A stretch of DNA of 64,000 nt from JAHBTB01 sp964451255 (GCA_964451255.1 CAYVHL010000001.1:1054001-1118000), one strand, 5' to 3'. Positions 52,025-61,042 are shown, numbered from the stretch's first letter. Notes: a model not told the origin generated them from the letters alone. A program made the numbers and translations.

Positions 52025-53098
52025 CTAACCGCCGGTCACCGGCCCCATTTGGACGACCTCGAAATTCGAACCCTGCACTGTCTTCAATGTGTTGAGCTCG
52101 TCATCGCTCCAGCGGGCGTCTGGCGCGCCAGAAATGAACCAGTCCGAGCCGTTGTCAGCGACGAACATCCCGTACTTTTTCAGCGCCCTGAGGACGACTT
52201 GTGCGGACGCCGGGAACCCCGAGATGTCAAACGAAGCCTTCAGCCTCACGCGCATCCCCATCGGAGGCAGGTTCGGGTTCGTGTCGCTGCTCGCGAAGTG
52301 GCGCGCTGGCGCAACGTATCCTTTGCGAGTACGGGCCACGGTGAAGCGAAGGGCGTGGCTGATCACCCCGGCCCGCACCTCGTCGTAGCGCACGAGGCCA
52401 GGAAAGATCGGCAATCCGGCGGCGTCGGCGCTCGTCCAGCCGGCGGGCCGGGTCGTGCCGTTCGTCAGGTCGAAGACCGCTCCCGAGCCGCAGTCCCAAG
52501 AGCCGTCGCCCTGCGGATGGCTGTCGAACGTCTCGTAGAGTCTCCAATTGTCGCGGTCTAGGACGATCACGTGCCGGTCGCCGCCTGAGGAAGCGCCACC
52601 TTCGATGGGCGCGTCGGACGGGAAGGGATAGGGACCGGGGTCGCTCTCGTCCGGATAGTAGAAGCTCATCGGAACCTTGGCCTGCGTACCGGCCACGACC
52701 ATGTATGGGATGCCGAACGGGCCGCCGTTCCAGTTTGCCCCGAAGTCCGGATGCAACCCTTTGCCCGTGCCGATCGAGGCGATGAGGTTTGCGCTGTTCG
52801 CGTCCACCGGCATCGTGTCCACGGGCGTGTTCCACGGATCGGAGGTCGGAAACACGGCCTTGCCGTGCAGATCCGCGTTAGGGCCGAGGTCGGGAACTCC
52901 TGCGCCGCCGGTCGTGGCTCCCGTAGTGCCACCCGTACTGCTCCCAGTCGTCGCACCTGTTGTCGCGCCTGTCGTCGCGCCTCCGGTGCTGGTCGAGCCG
53001 GTGCTTCCGCTCGTCAGGCCGCCTCCCGTGCCTCCGCCGGCACCACCACAACCGACGACGACGACCAGCGCGACGAACAGGATAGCAGGCAGCCTCAT
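52025..53098 (-). CDS. Lipoprotein with Thr/Gly-rich linker and a conserved-looking secreted domain
   Basis: 357 residues. A lipoprotein signal peptide (MRLPAILFVALVVVVGCGG, lipid on C17) is followed by a low-complexity Thr/Ser/Gly linker (~18-67) built from TGATTGATTG-type repeats. Residues ~70-357 form a secreted domain with VFPTSDPWNTPVD, NLIASIGTGKGLHPDFG, VIVLDRDNWRLYETFD, VRYDEVRAGVISHALRFTV and MRVRLKASFDISGFP. The domain was not identified; I recall similar proteins in Acidobacteria and related groups but cannot name a family. Divergent from the antiporter over 133 bases. Confidence 0.65.
   Translation of the reverse strand: MRLPAILFVALVVVVGCGGAGGGTGGGLTSGSTGSTSTGGATTGATTGATTGSSTGGTTGATTGGAGVPDLGPNADLHGKAVFPTSDPWNTPVDTMPVDANSANLIASIGTGKGLHPDFGANWNGGPFGIPYMVVAGTQAKVPMSFYYPDESDPGPYPFPSDAPIEGGASSGGDRHVIVLDRDNWRLYETFDSHPQGDGSWDCGSGAVFDLTNGTTRPAGWTSADAAGLPIFPGLVRYDEVRAGVISHALRFTVARTRKGYVAPARHFASSDTNPNLPPMGMRVRLKASFDISGFPASAQVVLRALKKYGMFVADNGSDWFISGAPDARWSDDELNTLKTVQGSNFEVVQMGPVTGG
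52895..53047 (-). repeat. Low-complexity Thr/Gly-coding repeat
   Basis: Degenerate repeats of about 12 bases encode the T/S-G-rich linker of the lipoprotein above. It acts as a flexible spacer between the lipid anchor and the domain and is prone to length change. Confidence 0.6.
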
Positions 53099-53231
53099 AT
53101 GGACTGTTTACCAGGCCGATCCCCGCTTGCACATAAGGATTCCAACGAGGTTCACGGCAAGTTCTTCTTGACAAAGTATTGCAAGAAGTCCACGAAAGAG
53201 TGCATATTGTCAACCTCTTGGGCCGGGAACG

Positions 53232-54512
53232 ATGAATGACCTTGAACTAGGCATCCACGTGTTCTTCCAGCTTGCCGTCGTATTGGCGGCGTGCCGGCTC
53301 GTCGGCTGGCTCGGACGACGGTTCCTGGGCCAGACCCAGGTGGTCGGCGAGATGATCGCAGGCGTCCTCCTTGGCCCGTCGCTTTTCGGTGCGATGGCTC
53401 CGGACGCGGCAAACTGGCTCTTCCCGCTCGCAAGTGCGACTGGAGGCCGACACCCGACGATCCAGGTCATCTACGCGATGAGCCAGGTCGGCTTGGCGTT
53501 CTACATGTTCCTAGTCGGCGTCGAGCTCGACATCAACTTGTTACGCACGAGGGTCAAGGGCGCGTTCGCGGTCTCGGCCAGCGGGATCTTGTTCCCCTTC
53601 ATCCTCGGTGTCGGGCTTGTGTACATGACCTACCCTAAGCACGGGCTGTTCCCTGACAGCGTCGTGGTGGGCCAGGCCGCCCTCTACATGGGAGCGGCGA
53701 TGTGCATCACCGCGTTCCCGATGCTCGCAAGGATCGTCGACGAGAAGGGGATATTCGGCACGTCGATGGGGACACTCGCCTTGGCGGCAGGAGCGATGGA
53801 CGACGTCGTGGCGTGGGTGATCCTCGCCATCGTGATCGCGAGCACGAAGTCCCAACCTTCGTTCGCCGTCATGGCGGTCGGGGGCGGAACCCTGTACGTG
53901 GCGTTCTTCTTCACGGTCGGAAGGCGCTTCTTCTCGTGGCTTGGCAAGTTGGTGGACAAGACCGGCAAGATGTCCGTGGACGTCTTCGCGGTGGTCCTTT
54001 GCATCGTGATGCTCGGAGCTTGGTTCACCGACCTCGTCGGCGTCTACGCCGTCTTCGGGGCGTTCGTGGCCGGCACGTCGATTCCCAAGGGGCTCCTGGC
54101 TGACAGCCTCAAAGAAAAGATCGAGCCGTTCGTCGTCTCGTTCTTGTTGCCGCTGTTCTTCGTCTTCAGCGGCCTCAACGCCAAGATCGGCCTCATCGAC
54201 AGTCCGGAGCTGTGGGTCTTCACTTTGATGGCCATGGCGGCCGCCGTGTTGGGCAAGGGCGCCGCTTGCACGCTCGCAGCGAAGGCGTCGGGCGAGCCGT
54301 GGCGCGAGAGCCTGGCCATCGGCACGTTGATGAACGGACGCGGACTCATGGAGCTGATCATCATCAACATCGGGCTCATGCACGGCGTGATCACGCAGCG
54401 CCTGTACACCGTGCTCATCCTGATGGCCGTCATCACGACGCTGATCGCCTCGCCGCTCTACAGCCTGATCATGGAAAGGAAGCGATCCGTGCCGTCAGGC
54501 CACCCTGCCTGA
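53232..54512 (+). CDS. CPA2-type cation:proton antiporter
   Basis: Na+/K+:H+ exchanger of the Kef/GerN (CPA2) family. 426 residues with about twelve membrane helices, such as VVGEMIAGVLLGPSLFG, IQVIYAMSQVGLAFYMFLVG, ITAFPMLARIVDE and LALAAGAMDDVVAWVILAI. The conserved Asp-Asp of the ion site is in AGAMDDVVAW. The C-terminal TrkA-N/RCK domain of KefB/C is missing. Good GGGAACG before the ATG. It diverges from the lipoprotein. Confidence 0.93.
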   Translation: MNDLELGIHVFFQLAVVLAACRLVGWLGRRFLGQTQVVGEMIAGVLLGPSLFGAMAPDAANWLFPLASATGGRHPTIQVIYAMSQVGLAFYMFLVGVELDINLLRTRVKGAFAVSASGILFPFILGVGLVYMTYPKHGLFPDSVVVGQAALYMGAAMCITAFPMLARIVDEKGIFGTSMGTLALAAGAMDDVVAWVILAIVIASTKSQPSFAVMAVGGGTLYVAFFFTVGRRFFSWLGKLVDKTGKMSVDVFAVVLCIVMLGAWFTDLVGVYAVFGAFVAGTSIPKGLLADSLKEKIEPFVVSFLLPLFFVFSGLNAKIGLIDSPELWVFTLMAMAAAVLGKGAACTLAAKASGEPWRESLAIGTLMNGRGLMELIIINIGLMHGVITQRLYTVLILMAVITTLIASPLYSLIMERKRSVPSGHPA

Positions 54513-54557
54513 CGCTCCCGGGTCGGGCACCTGTCCGCCGGTAAACTGACCGGGCTC

Positions 54558-55568
54558 ATGGCAAGGATCGGCATCAACGGATTTGGTCGGATCGGACGAC
54601 TCAGCCTTCGCACCCTTCTCACCCGCTATCGGGGTAGGCACGAAGTCGTGGCGATCAACGACTTGACCGACACGAAGACGAACGCCCACCTCTTCAAGCA
54701 CGACACGATTTACGGCGATTGGCATGGCTCGGTCGAATCGAGCGAGAACACGATCACAGTGGATGGCGACCGGTTCAAGGTCGTGTCCGAAACAGACCCC
54801 GGCAAGATCCCCTGGGGCGACTTGGGCTGCGACCTGGTCATCGAGTCGACCGGCCGGTTCACCGACGCCAACCTGGCCCGGGCCCATATCACTTCTGGCG
54901 GCGCGAAGAAGGTGATCATCAGCGCCCCGGCCAAGAACGAGGACGTCACGATCGTGCTCGGCGTCAACGAGGGTATGTACGACCCCGCCGCCCATAGCGT
55001 AATCAGCAATGCGAGCTGTACGACCAACGGATTGGCCCCCGTCGCCAAGGTCTTGCACGAAAGGTTTGGCGTCGTCAAGGGCCTCTTGACCACTGTCCAT
55101 GCATATACGAACAGTCAGCGCACGGTCGACACCGCCGCCAAGGACTTGCGGGACGCCCGCGCGGCGGCGGAGAACGTCGTGCCAAGCAGCACCGGCGCGG
55201 CCAAGGCGGTTGGATTGGTCATCCCTGAACTCAAGGGCAAGTTCACCGGCATGGCGTTCCGCGTCCCCACGCCTACGGTCTCGGTCGTCGATTTCACGGC
55301 CCAACTTGGACGAGCGGCCAGCGTCGAGGAGATCAACGCCGCGATGAAAGAGTTCGCGGACGGCCCGATGGCGGGCTACCTCGCCTACACTGAAGAAGAG
55401 TTGGTCAGCAGCGACCTGAAGGGGAACAGCCATAGCTCCATCTTCTCGGCCGTCGACACGATTGTTCTCGACGATATGTGCAAGGCGGTCGCGTGGTACG
55501 ACAACGAATGGGGCTACAGCTGCCGAGTCGCCGACATCTGCGACTTCATCGTCTCCAAGGGACTCTGA
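54558..55568 (+). CDS. gap: Glyceraldehyde-3-phosphate dehydrogenase, type I
   Basis: Glycolytic/gluconeogenic enzyme. 336 residues with NAD site INGFGRIGRLSLRTLL, the catalytic Cys C154 in NASCTTNGLAPV and the His in HAYTNSQRTVD; the C-terminal motif is WYDNEWGYSCR. Standard length. TAAACT is ten bases before the ATG with no clear Shine-Dalgarno. No pgk or tpiA follows, which is the usual neighbour. Confidence 0.96.
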   Translation: MARIGINGFGRIGRLSLRTLLTRYRGRHEVVAINDLTDTKTNAHLFKHDTIYGDWHGSVESSENTITVDGDRFKVVSETDPGKIPWGDLGCDLVIESTGRFTDANLARAHITSGGAKKVIISAPAKNEDVTIVLGVNEGMYDPAAHSVISNASCTTNGLAPVAKVLHERFGVVKGLLTTVHAYTNSQRTVDTAAKDLRDARAAAENVVPSSTGAAKAVGLVIPELKGKFTGMAFRVPTPTVSVVDFTAQLGRAASVEEINAAMKEFADGPMAGYLAYTEEELVSSDLKGNSHSSIFSAVDTIVLDDMCKAVAWYDNEWGYSCRVADICDFIVSKGL

Positions 55569-55656
55569 CACACCGCCCTCAGTGACACGAGGAGTCACCG
55601 GGCATGAAGGAAACTGAATCTGGGCCGCTGGTCGTAGCGTATCCTAGCGGTGCGGC

Positions 55657-56139
55657 ATGCCCTTTGACCCGCTCAATACCGACGAACCCATCGAGGCCCA
55701 GTACCCTCGGGGCCCCAAGCGGCCACGCAAACGCGACTTGGAGACCCAGTTGCTAGGCGGGTGCATGGCCGTGCTCGTGGGGAGCCTGCTCACCTACGGA
55801 ATGGTGATATGGCCATGGTTTGTCTTCAAAGATTACACGGTAGACGGTTTGACGAAGGTAGCTCTCTTCGGTGGCCTGCCAGCATCCATCTTCGGCGTCG
55901 CGATCATACGGAAAATGGAGGCGGCCGGACTTGCCGCGTTCCTTGGCGGCGCCATGTCGGCTGGCGTCTTCGTGTTCTTGAGGATGCAACAGTCCGATCT
56001 TGGCCGTTACGCCCAAGACCTGCCGATGCCCGAGTTCCCGGAGCGATGGGTGATGATCGTGCCGGTCGGCTGGCTGGCCTGGATCATCATGCTGGCCGTC
56101 GTCTCCTATCCACGCCGTCCGGAACAAGCATCTAGTTAG
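55657..56139 (+). CDS. Four-TM membrane protein of unknown function
   Basis: 160 residues, not recognised. A charged N-terminal cytoplasmic stretch (RGPKRPRKRDLETQ) precedes four hydrophobic segments: LLGGCMAVLVGSLLTYGMVI, ALFGGLPASIFGVAI, GLAAFLGGAMSAGVFVFL and MIVPVGWLAWIIMLAVV. It lies between gap and fliS; 88 bases separate it from gap, where a small GTGAC/GTCAC dyad exists but no clear terminator. Confidence 0.7.
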   Translation: MPFDPLNTDEPIEAQYPRGPKRPRKRDLETQLLGGCMAVLVGSLLTYGMVIWPWFVFKDYTVDGLTKVALFGGLPASIFGVAIIRKMEAAGLAAFLGGAMSAGVFVFLRMQQSDLGRYAQDLPMPEFPERWVMIVPVGWLAWIIMLAVVSYPRRPEQASS

Positions 56140-56195
56140 CCCCAGTGCTGCCGACAATCCCCTTGGGCCGACGCGGCCCGATAAGGACCGAGCGA

Positions 56196-56615
56196 GTGAC
56201 TTACGGCAAGTCGATCGACCAGTACCGCAAAGCGGCGGTGACCAGCGCGTCACCTCTTGAACTCGTCGTCATGCTCTACGACGGCGCCCTCCGGTTCATG
56301 GAGGCGGGCAAGCTCGCCATGCAGACGGGCGACACGTACAAGCAAAACGAGGATCTCAAGCGGGCACAGCGGATCATCGTCGAACTCACGTCTTGTTTAG
56401 ATCTGCAACGTGGCGGCGAGATCGCCCAGAACCTGTCCGCGCTCTACTCCTTCGCTTACGACCGTCTTGTCCAAGGCAACGTGTACGACCGACCGGCATA
56501 CATCGACCAAGCGATCAAGGTCTTCAGCGACCTGCGGGAGGGATGGGCGGGATTGGTAGCCCAGGAAAAATCACCCCTGACGGCCGTTGTCAGCGAGGCC
56601 ACAAGTGCCGCTTGA
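56196..56615 (+). CDS. fliS: Flagellar protein FliS (flagellin chaperone)
   Basis: Binds flagellin before export. Read from GTG 56196 (MTYGKSIDQYRKAAVTSASP), chosen because AAGGA lies eight bases upstream; 139 residues. The helical bundle has SPLELVVMLYDGALRFMEAG, then IIVELTSCLDLQRGGEIAQNL and LYSFAYDRLVQGN, all typical of FliS. Its presence implies a flagellum. The following gene overlaps by 11 bases and looks like fliT. No fliC or fliD is in the window. Confidence 0.93.
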   Translation: MTYGKSIDQYRKAAVTSASPLELVVMLYDGALRFMEAGKLAMQTGDTYKQNEDLKRAQRIIVELTSCLDLQRGGEIAQNLSALYSFAYDRLVQGNVYDRPAYIDQAIKVFSDLREGWAGLVAQEKSPLTAVVSEATSAA

Positions 56616-56943
56616 GACGACCTCGGTCAAGCTGGCGGAACGTATCCTTGTCCTCACCCACGCCCTTCTCAGCGCCGCTCGACGCCAAGATTGGGACGAC
56701 TTCAATGAAACGTTGCGTGCACGCGAGGCTGCTTTGATGGAGATCTCCGGCAAGGCGCTTGGGAACGACGCCACTGACATCCTCGCAAAGGCCCACGAGA
56801 CAGACTCAGTTGTCGAACGCACCGTGAAGGACGCTCAAGGCGAGGTCGTCGGCCAGCTTGCCGCCGCCTATCGCGAGAGGCGGGGCCTCTCGGGCTATGC
56901 CCGCAGGGGCCGCACCGGCGGACTCTTGGACCACACGGGCTGA
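56605..56943 (+). CDS. FliT-like flagellar chaperone (small helical protein)
   Basis: 112 residues from GTG 56605; GAGG six bases upstream supports this start. The sequence is all helical (SVKLAERILVLTHALLSAARRQ, NETLRAREAALMEI), with an Arg/Gly-rich tail. FliT, the FliD chaperone, normally follows fliS and is a small helical protein, so this is the likely identity by position and fold, not by clear motif. Its end is 23 bases before prfB. Confidence 0.6.
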   Translation: MPLETTSVKLAERILVLTHALLSAARRQDWDDFNETLRAREAALMEISGKALGNDATDILAKAHETDSVVERTVKDAQGEVVGQLAAAYRERRGLSGYARRGRTGGLLDHTG

Positions 56944-56966
56944 GGCCGCCGGGTACAACCGGCCTC

Positions 56967-58086
56967 ATGTTGACCACCGAACAACATGAAGCGCTGTCCG
57001 GAGCGAAGGCCCGCTTGGACGCTATCAGGGGGCATCTTTGACCTGCCTCGCCTGGAATCCCAACTTCAAAAATTAGAAGAAAGACAAGCAGAACCTGGTT
57101 TCTGGGACGATCCTTCGGCCGCTCAAAAGGAACTCCAGAAGGCAGCCAGGTTGCGAGAAATGGTCAACCCGTTCCGAGCCCTTGCCAAGCGCGAGGAGGA
57201 AATCGGCGAATACTACGAGCTCTTGGCGCTGGAGTCTGACGCCGAGCTCGAGGACGAGGCAGACAAGGCCGCCAGGGTATTCATTAAGGATCTCGACGCC
57301 TATGAGTTGCAGACTCTGCTGAATGGGGAGCACGACGGCAACAACGCGATCGTGGAGATCAGCGCCGGCGCGGGCGGAAGCGAAGCCTGCGACTGGGCGG
57401 AGATGTTGTTTCGGATGTACACGCGCTGGGCTGAGAGGCGGGGTTACAAGACCGAGATGGTGAGCGAGACGCCGGGCGACGTCACGGGGTACCGCAACGT
57501 GTCCTTCGAGGTCAACGGCCCGAACGCCTACGGCTACTTGAAGGTGGAGAACGGCGTGCACCGACTTGTCCGGATCTCGCCCTTTGACGCCGCCGCACGC
57601 AGGCACACATCATTTGTCCGTATTGAGGTCCTTCCGGAAGTCGAGGCCACCGACTTCCAGGTCGACATGTCCGAGGTCAAGGAGGAAACGCTGCGCGCGG
57701 GAGGGGCGGGCGGGCAACACGTCAACAAGACGGAGAGCGCGGTCCGGATGACACACATCCCAACCGGCATAACCGTCTTCGCGCAAAGCGAGCGTAGCCA
57801 ACACAAGAACCGGGCCGCCGCGCTCAAGGTCTTGACTTCCCGACTGGCGGCGGTCCAGAGGCAAGAGGACGCCGCCAAGATCAAGGAGCTCAAGGGGGAC
57901 ATCGGCCCCGCCGAATGGGGACGCCAGATCCGCAGCTACGTCATGCAACCCTACACGATGGTCAAAGACCATCGGACGGGCCACGAGACCGGCAACGTGA
58001 TCGCCGTGCTTGACGGCGAGGTCGATGGCTTCATCGAGGCCTTTCTGAAAAGGCCACCAGCCTCAGAGGACGACTATGTCGAGTAA
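56967..58086 (+). CDS. prfB: Peptide chain release factor 2, with +1 programmed frameshift
   Basis: Terminates translation at UGA and UAA. Translation starts at ATG 56967, reads 24 codons to CTT, then the ribosome skips T57039 and continues at GAC 57040, giving 372 residues. The frame-1 N-terminus MLTTEQHEALSGAKARLDAI matches RF2. The body has the SPF anticodon tripeptide (RISPFDAAARRH), which gives RF2 specificity, and GGAGGQHVNKTESAVR with the GGQ catalytic loop. A downstream ORF starting at 56986 alone would miss the N-terminus. Confidence 0.97.
57027..57042 (+). promoter_or_regulatory. RF2 programmed +1 frameshift site
   Basis: A Shine-Dalgarno-like AGGGGG (57027-57032), three bases, CTT, then the in-frame stop TGA and C (57036-57042) form the conserved RF2 slip site, matching E. 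coli AGGGGGTATCTTTGAC except one base. Low RF2 slows termination at the UGA and promotes shifting, giving autoregulation. Confidence 0.95.
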
Positions 58087-58089
58087 TAC

Positions 58090-59727
58090 GTGGCACTTGG
58101 GGCCGTCTACCGGATGACACCGATGCTACTTAGCCTTGTCTTGATGTGCCTTCAGGGCCAGACCGTGGCCCTGCCCGTGATCCCCCCCGGCGACGATAGG
58201 GGATTCCAAACCACCGTCCAATCGGTCGTCGACGCGACGGTGGCCAAGGATTGGGCTACGGCGAAGCATTTCGCAGACCGGCTGCCACGAACCGACCTCA
58301 AGATACAGATCGACTTCTCCGGGGTGCCCGCGGAGCGACGTGGCGGCTTCCGCCAAGCCATCGACCAAGCCATTGACCTTTGGAAGCGGGCAAACCCGGC
58401 ACTCAACGTCACCCTCTCAGAGAAGGGCGACATCAAGATCGAATTCGTCGATAAGTTGCCCGCGGACGAGACCACGAAGCTCCCAAAGGGACTCGTCTAC
58501 TTCGTCAGCGACGACCCGAAGGACCCCCGCATCGAAGGCGTCGTCGCGCTACACAGGTCAAGGGAGGGCGCGAGCGTGGACGACGTCCATGTCCGGAACG
58601 AAGCGGCGTTCCTGATCGGCCTCTACCTCGGGCTCGGCCGGGGGCCGGAAAGCCTGGCCGTGATGGGCCGGAGCGACACGATGGCGGGATATCCACGGAA
58701 CGTGACCGGCACTGAGCGGGCTGATGTCCGTACCAACCTCGACATCACTTCCTTCTTGCACAAGGCCATCGCCGCCAAGCAGACCGTGTTAGCGGGCAAA
58801 GTCCACACGCGGGTCACACCGACCGTGATCGACTTCGGGCAGGTCACCCAGGGCCAGCCAGCGATGGGCGCCTTCGAGGTGACAAACCTCGGTGACGGGC
58901 AAAGCGCCTTGCGCGTGACGCCCGACTGCAGCTGCTTCTTCATCAGGGCATCGAGTTTGGTCAGGCCCGGCGAGAACGTCAAGGTCGAGTTCGGCGCCGA
59001 CACCACCAGCTTCCCAGGCCCCTTCCATAAGTCGCTCTACGTCGAGACCAGCGACCCTGAGCGTCCGATCACCAAGATCGAAGTGAAGGGCAATGTGGTA
59101 CCTGCCTACCGATTTCTGCGCAACAAGGGCCGCGGGTTGGTCTACATGGAAGACGACGGCGGAAAGGCGACCTACTACCTGTGCCTGGCCAAGGGGCTGG
59201 ACTTCAAGATCCAAGACATCCAAGTTTCCGGCGTCAAGGCTTATGCGAGCTTTGAACCCTGGCAAGGAAGGTTGCCCGATCCAGAGTTGAACGGCCCCGA
59301 AGAGGAGCGACACGGCTACAAGATCGAAGTGCTCATCAGCCCTGACTCGGTCCACGGGCGGGCGACCGCCAGCATGGTTGTGCGTACCGACGACAAGGTC
59401 TGGCACCACCTGGTGCACGTCTTCACCGTCCAACGGGGCATCGCTGCCGACCCCGGCCAGCTCTACGTCGGCATCATCAAGCAAGAGCCCAGACGGTTCT
59501 CCTTCCTGCTGACCCGCCCGGACCGCCCGTTCGCCGTCAAGTCGGCGACGGTGGACAACACACACTTGAAAGTCACACCAGAACGAATGTCTGGAGGCGA
59601 CTGGCGGGTGGTCGTCCAATTTGACGGGAAGGCAGACATCGGCGTGCTCAGCGCGACGGTGAAGGTGCAGACGGACGACCCGGGCCAACCTACGGTCGAA
59701 GTGCCAGTGGCGGCAGAGGTGCGATGA
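58090..59727 (+). CDS. Secreted protein: dead metzincin-like domain plus DUF1573 domain
   Basis: 545 residues from GTG 58090 (ATG 58114 is an alternative), three bases after prfB. A signal peptide (TPMLLSLVLMCLQGQTVA) precedes a matrixin-like domain: RQAIDQAIDLWKRANPALNV, DIKIEFV and FLIGLYLGLGRG (174-185), which aligns with the HELGHALGLGHS zinc site but has lost all three His and the Glu, with Met192 in the Met-turn position. A DUF1573-type Ig domain follows (VIDFGQVTQGQ, CSC motif), then ~180 residues of unassigned beta-rich sequence. It overlaps the tetraheme gene (ATGA). Likely a cell-surface binding protein, not a protease. Confidence 0.8.
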   Translation: MALGAVYRMTPMLLSLVLMCLQGQTVALPVIPPGDDRGFQTTVQSVVDATVAKDWATAKHFADRLPRTDLKIQIDFSGVPAERRGGFRQAIDQAIDLWKRANPALNVTLSEKGDIKIEFVDKLPADETTKLPKGLVYFVSDDPKDPRIEGVVALHRSREGASVDDVHVRNEAAFLIGLYLGLGRGPESLAVMGRSDTMAGYPRNVTGTERADVRTNLDITSFLHKAIAAKQTVLAGKVHTRVTPTVIDFGQVTQGQPAMGAFEVTNLGDGQSALRVTPDCSCFFIRASSLVRPGENVKVEFGADTTSFPGPFHKSLYVETSDPERPITKIEVKGNVVPAYRFLRNKGRGLVYMEDDGGKATYYLCLAKGLDFKIQDIQVSGVKAYASFEPWQGRLPDPELNGPEEERHGYKIEVLISPDSVHGRATASMVVRTDDKVWHHLVHVFTVQRGIAADPGQLYVGIIKQEPRRFSFLLTRPDRPFAVKSATVDNTHLKVTPERMSGGDWRVVVQFDGKADIGVLSATVKVQTDDPGQPTVEVPVAAEVR

Positions 59728-60944
59728 GGCTCGTCCTCTGGGCAGGGGCGACGGCACTGTTCGTTTCCGGCCTGCTGGCCCCGCGCGGCGCACCGGGCTG
59801 GACGGTCGTCATCATGGGCGACACCCAAGGCTACTTGTCACCCTGTGGTTGCACCTCGCCGATGATGGGCGGGATCGTCCGGCGTGCGGAGGCGCTATCG
59901 GATCTGGATCCCGACAAATCGCTCGTCCTAGACATGGGACGCCTGTCCGGGGGGCTCGGACGCCAGAACGAGATGAAGGCCGAGTGTCTGGCCGAGTCCA
60001 TGTCCTCCTACCACGTGGACGCCTCACTGCTCTCCTCCGAAGACCTTGCCTTGGGGCCCGGGTTTGCCGCCAACCTGGCGTCGTTGGGCCGGTTCGCCTG
60101 GATCAGCGCGACCGAACGGCCTGAGTCGACGCCTGTCCAGGGGGACTTCGCCAAGGGGCCGTTCCTTGTGGTCGCGGACGACCCTGGGCGGCCGGGGGCC
60201 AGCGGACAGAGTCTTGACTCGGTCTCGCCCGGCGACGTCACCGTCGTCTTGACCACCGGCGGGCTCGAGCGGGCTCGGGAACTGGCCAGGGCGCACCCGA
60301 CGGTCGCCTTGGTCGCCTACCGCAGTTCGACTTTGACGCTCCAACCAGAAAGGGAAGGCAAAACCCTCCTGCTTTCATGTGGCGAGAATGGAAAGGGGAT
60401 CCTCCGTGCTACCTGGGACGGCAAGAAGTTCCAAAGCGTCAAGGCGGTCGAACTTGGCCCGCAATTTGACGTGACGAACCCTTCCAAAGCGGCAAGGCAG
60501 GTGGCCGACGCGTTCCACCGGTACTTGGTACGGGTCGACAAAGAGAGCCTCGTCGACCTGGTCGACCGATCGCCCACAAAGCCCTATGCTGGCAACTCGG
60601 CGTGCGCCAGTTGCCACGCGTCCGCGGATGCGGCGTGGCGAAAATCGGAGCACGCCCACGCCTTGCGAACCCTGGAGGAGAAGGGCCAAGCCCGCGACCC
60701 TGAGTGCCTTCCCTGCCATGTGGTCGGCCTAGCCAGCACAGTCGGGTTCAAGGATCGAAAGACGACGCCTGATTTGGCAGACGTCGGTTGCGAATCCTGC
60801 CATGGCCCATTGAAAGAGCACGCCGTCCTCCCTGCCTCGGAGAAGCCGCCCAAGATCGGGGCCGACACCTGCGCCAAGTGCCACAACATCGAACACAGCC
60901 CCGGGTTCCAGTTCGACAAGGCCTGGCCGAAGATCGCACACTGA
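59724..60944 (+). CDS. Exported tetraheme cytochrome with a degenerate metallophosphatase domain
   Basis: 406 residues. After a signal peptide the N-terminal ~270 residues resemble UshA-type phosphatases (VVIMGDTQGYLSPCGCTSPMMGGIVRRAEAL), but the metal sites look lost: GDTQG for GDTHG, SSEDLALG in the NHEF position, and no GHSH motif. The C-terminus has four c-type heme sites CXXCH at 294-298, 328-332, 356-360 and 383-387, like cytochrome c554 proteins. ATGA overlap with the preceding gene. A role in extracytoplasmic electron transfer is inferred. Confidence 0.82.
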   Translation: MRLVLWAGATALFVSGLLAPRGAPGWTVVIMGDTQGYLSPCGCTSPMMGGIVRRAEALSDLDPDKSLVLDMGRLSGGLGRQNEMKAECLAESMSSYHVDASLLSSEDLALGPGFAANLASLGRFAWISATERPESTPVQGDFAKGPFLVVADDPGRPGASGQSLDSVSPGDVTVVLTTGGLERARELARAHPTVALVAYRSSTLTLQPEREGKTLLLSCGENGKGILRATWDGKKFQSVKAVELGPQFDVTNPSKAARQVADAFHRYLVRVDKESLVDLVDRSPTKPYAGNSACASCHASADAAWRKSEHAHALRTLEEKGQARDPECLPCHVVGLASTVGFKDRKTTPDLADVGCESCHGPLKEHAVLPASEKPPKIGADTCAKCHNIEHSPGFQFDKAWPKIAH

Positions 60945-60974
60945 AGGAGCCCGCTGTGGAAAAGAGGTGCAAAG

Positions 60975-60991
60975 ATCATCGACGATGATCA
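60975..60991. repeat. Perfect 17-base palindrome
   Basis: GATCATCG-A-CGATGATC reads the same on both strands. It is in the 204-base gap before the DnaA-like gene and could be an operator. That gap also holds one DnaA-box-like site, TTTTCCACA on the minus strand (60955-60963), and nothing else recognised. Confidence 0.5.
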
Positions 60992-61026
60992 CCGCCCGAA
61001 ATTGAGTTGAAACATTAGGCCTATCT

Positions 61027-61042
61027 CATGGTAAACACCATG
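61027..61042. repeat. Short inverted repeat CATGGT-AAAC-ACCATG
   Basis: Six-bp arms with a four-base spacer, 107 bases before the DnaA-like ATG. A candidate operator or small hairpin. Confidence 0.4.

Noticed and set aside
54495..55598. 367-codon open frame antisense to gap
   Set aside because: Fully covers gap, whose catalytic motifs are intact; no Shine-Dalgarno and no domain.
56986..58086. prfB read from the internal start at 56986
   Set aside because: The conserved frameshift site and N-terminus show that translation begins at 56967 and shifts frame.
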